Source: Pseudonocardia benzenivorans CB1190 (GTDB taxonomy: Bacteria > Actinomycetota > Actinomycetes > Mycobacteriales > Pseudonocardiaceae). Taken from it: a stretch of 64,000 nt of DNA. The notes below the pieces were generated by a model that was given only the letters and a program-made list of their open reading frames with translations, had not been told where the DNA came from and ran no database searches. The stretch spans positions 4,216,001 through 4,280,000 of the forward strand of contig NC_015312.1 of assembly GCF_000196675.2 (NCBI RefSeq), written 5' to 3'. Position numbers and translations under genes: made by a program. Positions within the stretch are counted from its first letter, which is position 1. Every line of letters starts with the position of its first letter. Below, piece by piece: positions 34,325-43,715 of this stretch.

Positions 34325-35422
34325 CTATCCGCGTCCGGTCGTGGTGGGTGCGGCGTGTGGCGTGCGGTCCGGGGCCGGCTCGAAGCGGACCTCCCGGTGC
34401 AGTCCGCCCGGGACGAACCCGATGCGCGCGTAGATGCGGTTGGGGACGTCGGCGGCGACGTCGGTGAACAGCACGACCTCGCGCGCCCCCGCGGCGAGGG
34501 CCCGCCGCACGCAGGCGGCCGTGACCGCCGGGGCGTAGCCGTGGTTGCGGTGCTCGGGCGGGGTGTAGACGGGGCCGATCCGCGCGACCCCGGCCGCGGG
34601 GAGCCTCGTCACGCCGAACGCGACGGGTGTCCCGTCGACCTCCCAGACGACCGGGTCGCGCCCGGCGGCCCGCTCGTCGGCGACGAACCGGGCGGGATCG
34701 GGACCGCCGTCCCCCGGCCCGGGTGCGGACCCGCCACGGTCGTGGCCGGGGGCGGTGCCGGGGTCCGGGCCGGGGTCGGGAACCGTGCCGGGGGCGTGCC
34801 CCGGGGCGGCGCGGTCCTGGCCGGGGTCGTCGGGCCCGGCGGTGTCGGGGCCGTCGGGACCCGGGACGGGGACGGGGACGGGGACCGGCCGGCCCGGGTG
34901 GTCGGTCGCGACGTCGGCGACGAAACCGCGGAACCACCGCGCCAGCAGCGGTCCGTCGGCGTCGGTCGCCGCCCTTGCCGTCCCGGCGACACCCCTCGGG
35001 ACGACGAGCGTCCCCAGGGTCCACAGCCGCATCTCGATGTCGGTCACCGGGATCTCGCCCGTACCCCCGACCCGCGCCCGCACCAGCGCCGCCACCCGCT
35101 CGACGGGTCCGAATGCGCCGCGCCGCCACAGGGGCTCGTCGCCCGCCAGCTCGGCCGCGAGGGCGTCCGCGGCGCCCGCGGGCAGCGCGGAGACCTGGAG
35201 GCCGTGGCCGGCGAACCGCAGCGCCGCCGCGACCGTCGCGCCGCCGTCGTCGTGCACCGTGGCGAGTGTCGCGGGCGCCGGCCCGGCACCGGACCGGGCG
35301 CGCTCGGCCAGTGCCGTCAGCGCGAACGTGTTGACGACCGGGTCGGCCGCGAGCACGGGCAGTGCGAGCTCGTGCCACGCGGCGAGCCCGGCCGGGTCGG
35401 TGTCGTAGCGCCTCACGTCCAC
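34325..35422 (-). CDS. GNAT-family acetyltransferase with low-complexity insert
   Basis: 365 residues. An N-terminal half (1-175) resembles the N-lobe of FR47-type tandem GNATs, with a second half (244-350) having the acetyl-CoA site RIGPVYTPPEHRNHGYAPAV and the C-terminal NRIYARIGFVPGG. Between them residues 177-243 are almost only Pro, Gly, Asp and Ala (PVPVPVPGPDGPD...), a disordered linker encoded by GGGxCC-type repeats. Start GTG 35422. It lies between glnA2 and glnE in the same direction. The substrate is unknown. Confidence 0.8.
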   Translation of the reverse strand: MDVRRYDTDPAGLAAWHELALPVLAADPVVNTFALTALAERARSGAGPAPATLATVHDDGGATVAAALRFAGHGLQVSALPAGAADALAAELAGDEPLWRRGAFGPVERVAALVRARVGGTGEIPVTDIEMRLWTLGTLVVPRGVAGTARAATDADGPLLARWFRGFVADVATDHPGRPVPVPVPVPGPDGPDTAGPDDPGQDRAAPGHAPGTVPDPGPDPGTAPGHDRGGSAPGPGDGGPDPARFVADERAAGRDPVVWEVDGTPVAFGVTRLPAAGVARIGPVYTPPEHRNHGYAPAVTAACVRRALAAGAREVVLFTDVAADVPNRIYARIGFVPGGLHREVRFEPAPDRTPHAAPTTTGRG

Positions 35423-35461
35423 CGCCCCACCCTGTCCGGGCGGGGCGGCCGACGCCAGCGA

Positions 35462-36805
35462 TTAGAGGATCGGCAGGTAGGTCGCCAGCTCGTAGGGCGT
35501 GACCTGGCGGCGGTAGCCGTCCCACTCCTGACGCTTGTTGCGCAGGAAGAAGTCGAAGACGTGCTCCCCGAGCACCTCCGCGACCAGCTCCGAGTGCTCC
35601 ATCGCCGACAGCGCCTCCGTGAGGTTCTGCGGCAGCGTCTCGTAGCCCATGGCACGACGCTCGGTCTCGGTCAGCGACCAGACGTCGTCCTCGGTGGCTG
35701 CCTGCAGCTCGTAGCCCTTCTGCACACCCCGCAACCCGGCGCCGAGTATCACCGCGAACGCCAGGTACGGGTTGCAGGCGCTGTCGAGGGTGCGGATCTC
35801 CACCCGCCGCGTGGACTGCTTGCCCGGGGAGTACATCGGCACCCGGACCAGCGCCGACCGGTTCGCGTGCCCCCACGACACCGCCGTCGGGGCCTCGCCG
35901 CCGGTGATGAGCCGCTTGTAGGAGTTGACGAACTGGTTGGTCACCGCGCTCATCTCGCGGGCGTGCCGCAGCACCCCGGCGACGAACGCCTTGCCCGTCT
36001 CGGACAGCTCGTAGGGGTCGTCCGGGTCGTGGAACGCGTTGCGGTCGCCCTCGAACAGCGAGAAGTGGGTGTGCATCGCCGAGCCCGGGTGGTCCGAGAA
36101 CGGCTTGGGCATGAACGAGGCCCGCACGCCCTGCGTGATCGCGACCTCCTTCACGACGTAGCGGAACGTCATGATGTTGTCGGCCATCGTCAACGCGTCG
36201 GCGTAGCGCAGGTCGATCTCCTGCTGGCCGGGACCGCCCTCGTGGTGGCTGAACTCGACGGAGATGCCCATCGACTCCAGCGTCTCGATCGCGTTGCGCC
36301 GGAAGTGCGGCGCGACGTCGTGGCTGGCCTGGTCGAAGTAGCCGCCGTTGTCGGCCGCGGTGGGCGGCGAGCCGTCGGCCGGCAGGTCGCGCAGCAGGTA
36401 GAACTCGATCTCGGGATGGACGTAGCAGGTGAAGCCGGCCTCGCCCGCCTTCGACAGCGCACGGCGCAGCACGTGCCGCGGGTCCGCCCACGACGGCGAG
36501 CCGTCGGGCATCGCGATGTCGCAGAACATCCGCGCCGAGTAGTGCTCGCCGCCCGGGGTCTCCCACGGCAGCACCTGGAACGTCGAGGGATCGGGCCGGG
36601 CCACCATGTCCGACTCGTAGATCCGGGCGAAGCCCTCGATCGCGGAGCCGTCGAAACCGATGCCCTCGGCGAACGCGCCCTCCAGCTCCGCCGGAGCCAC
36701 GGCCACCGACTTGAGGTAGCCGAGCACGTCGGTGAACCACAGCCGCACGAAGCGGATGTCGCGTTCCTCGAGCGTTCGGAGCACGAACTCCTGCTGACGA
36801 TCCAT
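35462..36805 (-). CDS. glnA2: GlnA2-type glutamine synthetase, type I
   Basis: 447 residues, one more than M. tuberculosis GlnA2, and starting MDRQQEFVLRTLEERDIRFV like it; hence ATG 36805 rather than GTG 36811. Beta-grasp domain, then the catalytic barrel with HPEIEFYLL, FSHHEGGPGQQEIDLRY, SGMHTHF-type AMHTHFSLF and RSALVRVP. The region that carries the adenylylated Tyr of GlnA1 (NLYxLPPEE) reads DDVWSLTETERRAMGY, so the Tyr is absent. In mycobacteria GlnA2 is dispensable for growth and its physiological substrate is debated. It is followed by the GNAT gene and glnE. Confidence 0.93.
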   Translation of the reverse strand: MDRQQEFVLRTLEERDIRFVRLWFTDVLGYLKSVAVAPAELEGAFAEGIGFDGSAIEGFARIYESDMVARPDPSTFQVLPWETPGGEHYSARMFCDIAMPDGSPSWADPRHVLRRALSKAGEAGFTCYVHPEIEFYLLRDLPADGSPPTAADNGGYFDQASHDVAPHFRRNAIETLESMGISVEFSHHEGGPGQQEIDLRYADALTMADNIMTFRYVVKEVAITQGVRASFMPKPFSDHPGSAMHTHFSLFEGDRNAFHDPDDPYELSETGKAFVAGVLRHAREMSAVTNQFVNSYKRLITGGEAPTAVSWGHANRSALVRVPMYSPGKQSTRRVEIRTLDSACNPYLAFAVILGAGLRGVQKGYELQAATEDDVWSLTETERRAMGYETLPQNLTEALSAMEHSELVAEVLGEHVFDFFLRNKRQEWDGYRRQVTPYELATYLPIL

Positions 36806-36893
36806 GGTCACCGAGCCTAGGAATGGGCTGTTACGGGAATGTTTCGTCGCCGGTCGCTCCCGACGACATCACGCAGCCGTGGTGGCTGCGCGG

Positions 36894-38495
36894 TCACGAC
36901 AGCCTGCACTCGAGGCCGTCCGGGGGCAACGTCAGGTCGGTCAGGTAGGCCGCGACCGCACCGTCGACGCACGCGTTGCCCTGCAGCGACGCCGTGTGCT
37001 GGTTGCCGTCGACCTTGATCAGCCGCCCGCCGAGGGCCTTCGCGAGGTCGACGCCCGCCTCGTACGGTGTGGCCGGGTCGCCCGTGACCGAGACGACGAC
37101 GGTCGGCGGCAGCCCGCTCACGTGCGGCACGTGCGGCTGGCTCGTCGGCTTGACCGGCCAGAACGCACACGGGTCCAGCGCGTCGACCGGGCCGAGGCCG
37201 GTGCTGCGGAACGGGGCGACCTCGTCGACGCGGCGGTTCTGCTCGTCGATCTGCGCGCGGTCGGTGATCTGCTGCTCGTCGACGCAGCTGATCGCGGTGA
37301 AGGCCTCGAGCATGTTCGAGTAGTGCCCGGACGCGTCGCGGTCGTAGTACAGGTCTGCGAGCCTGAGCAGGATCGAGCCGCTGCCCAGCGCGAGCTCGGC
37401 GATCCCACGCGCCAGGATCGGGTAGGCGGCGGAGATGTAGAGCGCCTGTGACACTCCGGTCTGGGCGTCGTTCCAGCCGAGCACCCGCCCGCCGCCCGCG
37501 GGCACCGGCTTGTCGATCAGGGGCCGCACCAGCTTCTGGAACGCCGCGGTGGCCTGCGCCGGGTCCTCGCCGAGCGGGCACGGCGTCGGCTGCGCGGCGC
37601 ACCACCGGGCGAACGCGTCGAACGCGTCCTGGAAACCTTCGTTCTGGTCGACGGTGCGGTCGATGGTCGTCTGCTCCGGGTCGAGCGCGCCGTCGAGCAC
37701 CAGTGCCCTGACGTTCTGCGGGAACGCCTCGGCGTAGGTCGAGCCGATCCGGGTGCCGTAGGAGAAGCCCGCGTAGGTGAGCTTGTCGTCGCCCAGCACC
37801 GCGCGCAGCACGTCCATGTCCTTGACGACGTCACGCGTCCCCACGTTCGCCAGCACGTCGACCCCGGTCTTCGAGACGCAGCCCTGCACGAACGCCTTGT
37901 TCTCGGCCTCGGTGCGCGCGACGCCCGCGGGCGAGGGGTCGGTGTCGTCGTCCGCGCGCTCGGCGTCGTTCTGCTTGTCGTCGAGGCAGTCGATCGCGGG
38001 GGTGCTCGCACCGACGCCGCGCGGGTCGAACCCGACGAGGTCGAACCGCGACAGGATCGCCCTGGGCGTGCCGGCGCCGCCGGCGAGGGTGGCCGCGAAG
38101 CTGATGCCCGAGCCGCCGGGCCCGCCGGGGTTGACCAGCAGCGAGCCGATCCGGGCGGCCTGGTCGGTGGCGCGGTGCCGCAGGACGGCGATCTCGGCGG
38201 TCCGCCCGCCGGGCTGCGCGTAGTCCAACGGCACCTGCAGCCGCGCGCAGTCCAGGTCCGGGGCCGCGAAGGCCTTGCGGTCGGCGTCGGACTCCGCGAA
38301 CGGGGCGCAGGGCCCCCACGAGAGCGTCTGGTCGTAGTACTTGGCGAGCGCGGGATCGCTGCCCGCCGCCGCGCCCTGCGCCGCGCCGGTGCCGCTCGCC
38401 GTCGTCGTGCAGGCCGTCGTCAGCGCCGCGGTGAGCAGCGCCGCGAGGACGACGAGTGTCGTGCGGAGCGCCCGGGACGGCGCGGGGAACGTCAC
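36894..38495 (-). CDS. TAP-like alpha/beta-hydrolase lipoprotein (CaeA/Hip1-related)
   Basis: Secreted serine peptidase/esterase of 533 residues. Signal peptide with lipobox LTTAC (Cys29). Alpha/beta-hydrolase core with oxyanion segment [16 protein letters not shown], nucleophile Ser in [11 protein letters not shown], Asp in [13 protein letters not shown] and His in [10 protein letters not shown]; the C-terminal part is the TAP-C domain. Start GTG 38495. The position next to glnA2 and divergent from panB corresponds to Rv2223c/Rv2224c, of which Rv2224c (Hip1/CaeA) processes cell-envelope proteins. Confidence 0.9.
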   Translation of the reverse strand: MTFPAPSRALRTTLVVLAALLTAALTTACTTTASGTGAAQGAAAGSDPALAKYYDQTLSWGPCAPFAESDADRKAFAAPDLDCARLQVPLDYAQPGGRTAEIAVLRHRATDQAARIGSLLVNPGGPGGSGISFAATLAGGAGTPRAILSRFDLVGFDPRGVGASTPAIDCLDDKQNDAERADDDTDPSPAGVARTEAENKAFVQGCVSKTGVDVLANVGTRDVVKDMDVLRAVLGDDKLTYAGFSYGTRIGSTYAEAFPQNVRALVLDGALDPEQTTIDRTVDQNEGFQDAFDAFARWCAAQPTPCPLGEDPAQATAAFQKLVRPLIDKPVPAGGGRVLGWNDAQTGVSQALYISAAYPILARGIAELALGSGSILLRLADLYYDRDASGHYSNMLEAFTAISCVDEQQITDRAQIDEQNRRVDEVAPFRSTGLGPVDALDPCAFWPVKPTSQPHVPHVSGLPPTVVVSVTGDPATPYEAGVDLAKALGGRLIKVDGNQHTASLQGNACVDGAVAAYLTDLTLPPDGLECRLS

Positions 38496-38715
38496 GGCGC
38501 CAGCATGCCAGCGGCCCACCTCGCCCGCCGCGCCGCACCGCCGCTCCATCGGGTGGCCGCGTGCCGCGGCGCCGTCCGGCGGGCGGGGCGCAGGTCACCG
38601 TGTGAGCTGGGTCGCCGTCGGCTGCGCCGGAACCGTCCTCGGTGTCACGCTTCGGTCCTCAGCCCCTGACGACCCGGGGACCCGCACAGCGGGCCTCGAG
38701 GGAGGACGGACGACG

Positions 38716-39594
38716 ATGTCTGCTGCCGCGCACACCCCTGCCGAGAACACCCCCGGCCCCCGCGCCGAGGAGCACGCGCCCTACCGCACCACGGCCCGCC
38801 CCAAGCGCACGCGGATCCACCACCTCGCGGAGATGAAGCAGCGCGGCGAGCGCTGGCCGATGCTCACCGCCTACGACCGCTATGCCGCCGAGATCTTCGA
38901 CGAGGCGGGCATCCCGGTCCTGCTGGTCGGCGACTCGGCCGGCAACAACGTCTTCGGCTACGACAACACCATCCCGGTGACCGTCGACGAGCTGATGCCG
39001 CTGGTCAAGGCCGTCGTGGGCGGGGCGCCGAACGCGCTCGTCGTCGCCGACCTGCCGTTCGGCAGCTACCAGGTCTCCCCCGCCCAGGGCCTGGAGACCG
39101 GCATCCGCTTCATGAAGGAGGGCGGGGCGCACGCCGTCAAGCTCGAGGGCGGTGCCCGGTTCGCCCCGCACGTCGAGGCGCTGGCCGGATCGGGCATCCC
39201 CGTCATGGCGCACATCGGGTTCACCCCACAGCACGAGCACGCCCTCGGCGGCTTCCGCATCCAGGGCCGCGGCGACGCGGGCGACCGGCTGATCGAGGAC
39301 GCGCTGGCGCTGCAGGAGGCCGGGGCGTTCGCGGTCGTGCTGGAGATGGTCCCGGCCGACGTCGCGAAGCGGGTGACGGGCGAGCTGCGGATCCCGACCG
39401 TCGGCATCGGGGCGGGCCCCGACTGCGACGCGCAGGTCCTGGTCTGGTCGGACATGGCGGGCATGAACCGCGGCCGCAAGCCGCGCTTCGTCAAGCCCTA
39501 CGCGGACCTGGGCTCGATCCTGCTCGACGCGGCCAAGGCCTACGCGGCCGACGTCCGCGGCGGCGAGTACCCCGACGCCGAGCACTCCTACTGA
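38716..39594 (+). CDS. panB: PanB, 3-methyl-2-oxobutanoate hydroxymethyltransferase
   Basis: First committed enzyme of pantothenate synthesis (292 residues), transferring a hydroxymethyl group to alpha-ketoisovalerate. Metal-binding and active-site segments [45 protein letters not shown] and [18 protein letters not shown] are present. The N-terminal 30 residues are a poorly conserved extension typical of actinobacteria. ATG 38716 has GGAGGACGG upstream. The stop codon is directly followed by a long hairpin. Confidence 0.97.
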   Translation: MSAAAHTPAENTPGPRAEEHAPYRTTARPKRTRIHHLAEMKQRGERWPMLTAYDRYAAEIFDEAGIPVLLVGDSAGNNVFGYDNTIPVTVDELMPLVKAVVGGAPNALVVADLPFGSYQVSPAQGLETGIRFMKEGGAHAVKLEGGARFAPHVEALAGSGIPVMAHIGFTPQHEHALGGFRIQGRGDAGDRLIEDALALQEAGAFAVVLEMVPADVAKRVTGELRIPTVGIGAGPDCDAQVLVWSDMAGMNRGRKPRFVKPYADLGSILLDAAKAYAADVRGGEYPDAEHSY

Positions 39595-39598
39595 CGCC

Positions 39599-39638
39599 GT
39601 GAGCGGCGATGGTCGCCGGAGCGACCATCGCCGCTCAC
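39599..39638. terminator. 18-bp-stem hairpin after panB, dispersed element copy 1
   Basis: GTGAGCGGCGATGGTCGC (39599-39616) is followed by loop CGGA and a perfect inverted copy (39621-39638). It lies four bases after the panB stop and 17 before the end of the converging ligase gene. An inverted copy with the same flanks is at 46456-46495. It can act as a bidirectional terminator. Confidence 0.8.
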
Positions 39639-39654
39639 GACCCGTCGTGGGGAC

Positions 39655-40809
39655 TCAGCAGCGCTGCGCGACCGGTGCGCGCAGCCCCGCGACCGGCTCG
39701 CCGGCGGCGAAGCGGGCCAGCATCCCGACGGCGGGACACTCCCCCGCCGCGGCCCGCTCCGCCAGCCGGTCGACCCGCGCGAGGTCGGCGTCGCGACCCA
39801 CGAGCGCGGCCCGTGCCGCGGCGAGCAGCGCGGCCGTCCCCTCCGCGACCCAGGGGTCCGCGAGCCCGCCCACCGCGCTGCGCCGGTGGGCGTCGGGGTC
39901 GGGCACGAGGGCGCGGCCCTCGAGCGTCGTGTCCAGCACCAGCCCGGTGAGCAGGCTCAGCAGTTCGCCGTAGAGGCCCGGGTCGGGGCAGGCGTCGAAG
40001 GCCTTGAACTCGATGCGCCCCACCTCGGCGGGCAGCCGCGCCGGCTGGGTGAGCGACGGGTCGGTGTCGAGCAGCCGGCCCGCGCCGTCGAGGAACACCA
40101 TCGCGGCGGGCCGCGCCCCGGTCCGGACGGCCGTCCGTGCCGAGAGCCCGCCCCACGCGACGCCGTCGCGGAACGGCGAGGAGAACGACAGCGGCACGAG
40201 CCACGGGCTGTAGTGGGTGAGCTTGGCACCGACGTCGATCAGCTCGTCCTCGCCCATCCCCGAGCAGGACAGGTTGAGGTCGGGCCCGTAGGTGACCATG
40301 TGCAGGTGCGCGGTGCGCTCCTCGGGCGAGCCGGTGCGGTGCCGGACCTCCCACGCGTTGTAGGGCGGCTCGACCGGGTACGACGAGCGCAGCGGGTTGA
40401 ACCCGACGGCGATCGTCGAGAAGCCCGCGGCGGCCGCGACGGTGTCGAGCGCGGCCTGGTCGGCGCGCAGTGCCTCGACGGCGGCGTCGACCGAGTCGTG
40501 GATGCGGGTGCGGATCTCGATGCCCTTGGGGTCGCAGCGGACGAGGCCGCCGACGTCGTCGAAGCGCTCGAAACCCTCGACGTACCAGCGCTTGCGCTTG
40601 ATCCCGAGGTCCCCGACCCGCAGGTCGGCGAGGTCCGCGGGGTCCTCGGGGAGGGCGTCGACGAGCGCCTGGGCCTCGTCGAAGGCGAGATCGGTGAAGT
40701 CGGCGAGCGTGCCGTCGATGCGCAGCAGTGCGCACTCGTGCTCGATCCCGTAGCGGAACGACCGCACGGACGGGGAAAGGGCCACCCGGAACTCCTCGAC
40801 GACAGCCAC
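39655..40809 (-). CDS. GCS2-family glutamate-cysteine-ligase-like protein
   Basis: 384 residues. It begins SVRSFRYGIEHECALLR, the glutamate-binding start of the carboxylate-amine ligase family, and has RTAHLHMVTYGPDLNLSCSG, TGARPAAMVFLDG and GRIEFKAFDACPDP, which fit the GCS2 fold. GTG 40809 is used; GTG 40815 is an alternative. Relatives include EgtA and uncharacterised ligases; a specific substrate cannot be assigned. It converges with panB across the hairpin at 39599. Confidence 0.8.
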   Translation of the reverse strand: MAVVEEFRVALSPSVRSFRYGIEHECALLRIDGTLADFTDLAFDEAQALVDALPEDPADLADLRVGDLGIKRKRWYVEGFERFDDVGGLVRCDPKGIEIRTRIHDSVDAAVEALRADQAALDTVAAAAGFSTIAVGFNPLRSSYPVEPPYNAWEVRHRTGSPEERTAHLHMVTYGPDLNLSCSGMGEDELIDVGAKLTHYSPWLVPLSFSSPFRDGVAWGGLSARTAVRTGARPAAMVFLDGAGRLLDTDPSLTQPARLPAEVGRIEFKAFDACPDPGLYGELLSLLTGLVLDTTLEGRALVPDPDAHRRSAVGGLADPWVAEGTAALLAAARAALVGRDADLARVDRLAERAAAGECPAVGMLARFAAGEPVAGLRAPVAQRC

Positions 40810-40912
40810 CGGCACGTGTGACCGGTGGGACCAATGGGGCTGTTGGGACGAAAGTGATGACACTCCGTGCTCGGCCGACGACCATGCGCAGGAGTGACGC
40901 GGAAACCGCCGG

Positions 40913-40931
40913 ATAAGGGTAGCCTTACGGT
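40913..40931. promoter_or_regulatory. Candidate IdeR/DtxR iron box
   Basis: TAAGGGTAGCCTTACGG shares the core pattern TnAGGnTAGnCTnAC with the IdeR/DtxR consensus and is itself dyad-like. It lies 196 bases before the nitroreductase start, upstream of the ligase gene on the other strand. IdeR is encoded at 56231. The match is imperfect on the right half. The rest of 40810-41126 shows no other gene or site I can support. Confidence 0.4.
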
Positions 40932-41126
40932 CATCGACGGGGACCCGCGCTACTCCCGGACCACCAGTCCGGACGCCGGAGCAGCCACGATGCCGACGAC
41001 CCCGGGCATCGCGCGTCGCCCCCGCCGGTGGAGCGGCCGTCGTACGCCACCGACGGCGCACCCGCCACACCCACTGCGGCACAGGACGATCACGACATTT
41101 CCGCCGACGCACCCGGAGCACACGAC

Positions 41127-41744
41127 GTGACGAGAGCCGACATCCGCGAGAGCCGCGCCGCCGGGCCGCGCGCGACGCTCGCCCGCGACGCCAGCGACGT
41201 GCTGGCGGCGCTGCGGGAGCGTCGCTCCTGCCCCGGCCTCACCCTGCCCGGCCCCGACCACGACGAGCTGCGCGCGATGCTGGAGGCCGCGGTCTCCGCG
41301 CCCGACCACGGGCGACTGCGGCCGTGGCGGTTCATCGTCGTCGACGCGGCCGCCCGCACCGCACTCGGCGACGCGCTGGCGGACGCGCACGCCGAACGCG
41401 ACCCGGCGGCCACCCCGGAGGAGCTCGACCGGGTGCGCGCCAAGGCACACCGCGCGCCGACGATCGTGGTGGTCGTCGCGGCGCCGCAACCGCACCCGAA
41501 GGTCCCGGCGTGGGAGCAGCGTGCCTCCGCGGTCTGCGTGGCGCACGGCGTCGTGCTCGCGGCGGACGCGCTCGGCTACGGCGCGATCTGGCGCACCGGC
41601 TGGTTCGGCGAGGCCCCCAAGGTGCGGGCGCACCTCGGCCTCGCCGCGCACGAGGACGTCACCGGCTGGATCTACCTCGGGACGCCGGTGCGGCAGCAGG
41701 CGCCGCGCACCCCGACCGAGCCCGCGATCACCTGGCTCACCTGA
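41127..41744 (+). CDS. Nitroreductase family protein, YdjA-like
   Basis: FMN-dependent oxidoreductase fold, 205 residues. Family segments are LRERRSCPGLTLPGPDHDEL, AAVSAPDHGRLRPWRFIVV (FMN phosphate site), APTIVVVVAAPQPHPKVPAWEQ and the glycine-containing ADALGYGAIWRTGWF near the flavin. Start GTG 41127 follows CCGGAGCAC. The frame is open further upstream but that part is low-complexity. A candidate iron box lies upstream. Confidence 0.87.
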   Translation: MTRADIRESRAAGPRATLARDASDVLAALRERRSCPGLTLPGPDHDELRAMLEAAVSAPDHGRLRPWRFIVVDAAARTALGDALADAHAERDPAATPEELDRVRAKAHRAPTIVVVVAAPQPHPKVPAWEQRASAVCVAHGVVLAADALGYGAIWRTGWFGEAPKVRAHLGLAAHEDVTGWIYLGTPVRQQAPRTPTEPAITWLT

Positions 41745-41748
41745 CGGA

Positions 41749-43173
41749 TCACCCCACGGCGAACTCGACCGTCCCGGTCGCCGGGTCGGCCACCGCGACC
41801 CTGGCCAGTACCCGGTCTCCGGCGGAGAGCGGACCGCGGCACCGGGCGAGCACCGGCGGCTGCGGCAGGTAGACCTCCCCCGGCTCGTCGCGCAGGACGA
41901 TCACCTCGACCTCCTGCCCGATCCGGTCGGCGAACAGCACCGCCTCGGTGCGGTCGACGCAGGCCCGGTCGACCTTGCCCGCCACCGTGTCCGACGCGGC
42001 CATCAGCGACGGCAGCGTCGGCAGCGCCTCGCGGACCCAGTCGGCAGGGTCCTCCCCCGCCGCGACCGCGAGGCAGATCTCGGTGCCGAAGCGGTCGACG
42101 AGCCGGCGCAGCGGCGCGGTCACGTGCGCGTAGGGGGCCCCGATGCCGCCGTGGCCGGGGTCGACGGGCGGCGGTGCGGCAGGTCCGTCGAACACGGCGT
42201 AGCCGGCGCCGCGCAACAGAGACGTCGCCGCCCGGCACAGCGCCAGCGCGCGCGGGGTGTCCAGCGGCAGGCCGGCGAGGAACCGGGCGGGGGTGACGTC
42301 GGCGGGCCAGCCGACGCCCAGCGCCGCGGCCAGCGCCCGCAGCCGGGCGACCGCGTCGGGGTCGGGCGCGGGCAGCGTGCGCAGCACACCCACCCCCGCG
42401 CCCAGCATCAATGTGGCGGCCGACGTGCCCGTCAGCAGCGAGATCTCGGCGTTCCAGCCGTCGAGGTCGACGCGCTGGCGGGCCCGCACGGTCCAGCCAC
42501 CCGCGCCGTCGGGCACGACCTCCTGCTCGGGCAGCTCCAGCTCGACGGCCCCGCGGGCGACCGCGAGCTCGCGGCGCAACCTGCCGACCGCGGGCAGCAG
42601 CGCGATCGCGTCGGGCAACGGACGACCGGCGTCGAGGTCGGCCTGCACGCCCCCGTAGTCGAGCCGGCCCCGCGAACGGACGAGCGCACGCTCGACGGAG
42701 ATGTCCACCGTCTCGCCCGCGTCGTCGAGGTCGATGGTCCACAGCACCGCGGGGCGCGGGCCGTCGGGCAGCAGGCTGGCCGCGCCCTCCGAGAGCACCG
42801 GAGGGTGCAACGGCACCGAGCCGTCGGGCAGGTACATCGTTTGGCCGCGGCGGCGGACCTCGACGTCGAGCGGACCACCGGGGACGACGACGGCGGCGAG
42901 GTCGGCGATCGCGTAGTGCACCCGGTAGCCGCCGCGGCGGGCGCGGATGCCGACCGCCTGGTCCAGGTCCTTCGAGCCGGGTGGGTCGATCGTCACCAGG
43001 TCGACGTCGGTCGCGTCGCGACGCCCGCCGGTCCGGGCCGTCGCGGCCACCGCGGCGGCGCGCGCGGCCTCGGCGAGCACGTCGGCGGGGAACTCGGCCG
43101 GCAGCGCGAACTCGGCACGCACGGCGTCGAAGTCGGGAACCGTCGCGGGGCGGCTCGGGCCGTCGTCGGGCAC
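41749..43173 (-). CDS. RNB-domain (RNase II/R family) ribonuclease
   Basis: 474 residues consisting essentially of the RNB catalytic domain, without the cold-shock and S1 domains of full RNase R. The metal-binding core is TIDPPGSKDLDQAVGI, followed by YRVHYAIADLAAVV and MYLPDGSVPLHPPVLSE. The late motif GAPYAHVTAPLRRLVDRF is complete. This compact form is common in actinobacteria. Start GTG 43173. The stop is four bases from that of the nitroreductase. Confidence 0.9.
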   Translation of the reverse strand: MPDDGPSRPATVPDFDAVRAEFALPAEFPADVLAEAARAAAVAATARTGGRRDATDVDLVTIDPPGSKDLDQAVGIRARRGGYRVHYAIADLAAVVVPGGPLDVEVRRRGQTMYLPDGSVPLHPPVLSEGAASLLPDGPRPAVLWTIDLDDAGETVDISVERALVRSRGRLDYGGVQADLDAGRPLPDAIALLPAVGRLRRELAVARGAVELELPEQEVVPDGAGGWTVRARQRVDLDGWNAEISLLTGTSAATLMLGAGVGVLRTLPAPDPDAVARLRALAAALGVGWPADVTPARFLAGLPLDTPRALALCRAATSLLRGAGYAVFDGPAAPPPVDPGHGGIGAPYAHVTAPLRRLVDRFGTEICLAVAAGEDPADWVREALPTLPSLMAASDTVAGKVDRACVDRTEAVLFADRIGQEVEVIVLRDEPGEVYLPQPPVLARCRGPLSAGDRVLARVAVADPATGTVEFAVG

Positions 43174-43548
43174 GGCGCGAGCGTGTCACGACCCACCCCG
43201 GCGTGGTGCGCGGGGGCCCGTCCCGGCGTGTCGCTGATCACCCGGCGGTGCCGCAGCGGTGGACGTCGCGAACGTCATGGCGGGGCCGCGACGGCGCGCC
43301 CCCGGCCCGGCGGAGGGCCGCCGATGGCGGCTCGCCCTGCGGCGCAACGGCGACGAGATCATCATCGACCCTTGCTCGGCGTCCAGGTCCGGACGCACCC
43401 GCGCGCGGCCGCCCCCGCGACGAAAGGTTCCCAGGTGGGCGCCCTGTCCGGGCCCGCCGGAACCCGTCGCCGTCCCGACTGGACAAGCGGCCGCCACGGG
43501 TCCAGATTGAGGTCACGAAGCAATATCGTTCTGGTCTCAGGAGGGAAC
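43174..43548. other. Intergenic region between the RNB gene and the small-protein pair
   Basis: 375 bases upstream of two divergent genes. Short frames cross it but none has a convincing start, ribosome site or domain. It probably holds both promoters; I see no clear -35/-10 pair. Confidence 0.5.
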
Positions 43549-43710
43549 ATGAAGCTGGGTCGCAAGCTGGCCGAAGGCGTCGCCGTCGACCTCGACGCCG
43601 AGCCGATGGCCACGCCCGAGCCGCGCACCGAGCCCGAGAACACCCGCGTCGAGGTGGCCGCGACCACCGAGGAGCGGGCCGAGGTGCGCGCCGAGCACGC
43701 CGGGGTCTGA
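43549..43710 (+). CDS. Small conserved-looking protein of unknown function
   Basis: 53 residues starting MKLGRKLAEGVAVDLDAEP, then an acidic Glu/Pro-rich tail (TEPENTRVEVAATTEERAEV). ATG 43549 has an ideal AGGAGGGAAC ribosome site, which makes translation likely despite the size. It is followed after five bases by a second unknown gene, so the two form a unit. No membrane segment or cysteine is present. I do not recognise a characterised family. Confidence 0.7.
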   Translation: MKLGRKLAEGVAVDLDAEPMATPEPRTEPENTRVEVAATTEERAEVRAEHAGV

Positions 43711-43715
43711 TCGGA

